Origin: Bacillota bacterium
GTDB lineage: Bacteria > Bacillota > Clostridia > Lachnospirales > Lachnospiraceae
NCBI GenBank assembly: GCA_023418475.1
Contig: JAEZZO010000048.1
Location: 45,115-109,114, forward strand
Length of the DNA: 64,000 nucleotides
Reading direction: 5' to 3'
Shown: positions 63,947-64,000 of the stretch, one piece after another
Position numbering within the stretch: position 1 is the stretch's first letter
Layout: each line of letters opens with the position of its first letter
The notes under the pieces: generated by a model
Told to the model about the DNA's origin: nothing
The model's input: only the letters and a program-made list of their open reading frames with translations
The model's database searches: none
Program-made: the position numbers and the translations under genes

Positions 63947-64000
63947 ATGAAAATTTTTGAACCAGAATTTAAGAAAAACATTGTCCGTCTTCATATAGAA
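63947..64000 (+). CDS. IS3-type transposase OrfA, 3' partial
   Basis: Eighteen codons to the right edge, MKIFEPEFKKNIVRLHIE, match the start of IS3-family OrfA proteins, which continue with a helix-turn-helix. AAAGAGGT lies before the ATG. A 17-bp palindrome, ATAGATATAATATCTAT, at 63911-63927 may carry its promoter. The rest lies outside the window. Confidence 0.65.
   Translation, partial: MKIFEPEFKKNIVRLHIE

Overview
The window looks like chromosome of a low-GC, anaerobic Firmicute, most likely a Lachnospiraceae/Clostridium cluster XIVa relative. This is inferred from AT-rich codon use, strong AGGAGG-type ribosome binding sites, TTG starts, YlmH, LspA, RluD and SbcCD of Firmicute type, LexA boxes of the GAAC-N4-GTTC type, and the FosX, ANT(6), BlaI and DUF2087 families. 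No rRNA, tRNA or CRISPR array was seen.

Layout. (1) 1-14.9 kb is entirely plus strand. It holds a housekeeping block (ylmH partial, aroB, lspA, rluD), an AAA+ ATPase, an orphan BlaI-type repressor, a chemoreceptor, a MATE exporter with a methyltransferase, two DUF2087 regulators, a decayed group II intron and a lipoprotein-type M3 peptidase whose base composition is richer in GC than its surroundings. (2) 14.9-16.6 kb is a scar zone: two unknown small ORFs, a transposon end with five copies of a 19-bp repeat, and the tail of an IS256-type transposase. (3) 16.6-63.4 kb is entirely minus strand, so the two halves converge on the scar zone. It opens with a 2076-residue helicase-nuclease and SbcCD.

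From about 23 kb the minus-strand half becomes a long one-way array of short single-gene units for detoxification, resistance and small-molecule modification. It includes FosX, an ANT(6)-type adenylyltransferase, an AAC(6')-like enzyme, three nitroreductases, VOC proteins, many GNAT acetyltransferases, SAM methyltransferases, nucleotide-kinase-like P-loop proteins, MsrAB, PhzF, a PhnP-like hydrolase and an extra UppS. The array is littered with remnants: nonsense, frameshift and deletion alleles and partial duplicates. In one pair the deletion can be traced to an 11-bp direct repeat. It ends at the right edge with the start of an IS3-type transposase gene.

The clearest regulatory result is a promoter at 42181-42230 with one perfect LexA palindrome over the -35 and a second over the start region. 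It faces fosX, a Y-family DNA polymerase and yolD, which suggests that fosfomycin resistance and translesion synthesis are induced together by DNA damage. A second recurring structure is a family of about 75-bp imperfect hairpins, with half copies, lying just beyond stop codons in the minus-strand array. Other points of interest are a hairpin between the ribosome binding site and the start of aroB, an apparent AUU start codon, a structured leader before the M3 peptidase, and several small genes with strong ribosome binding sites.
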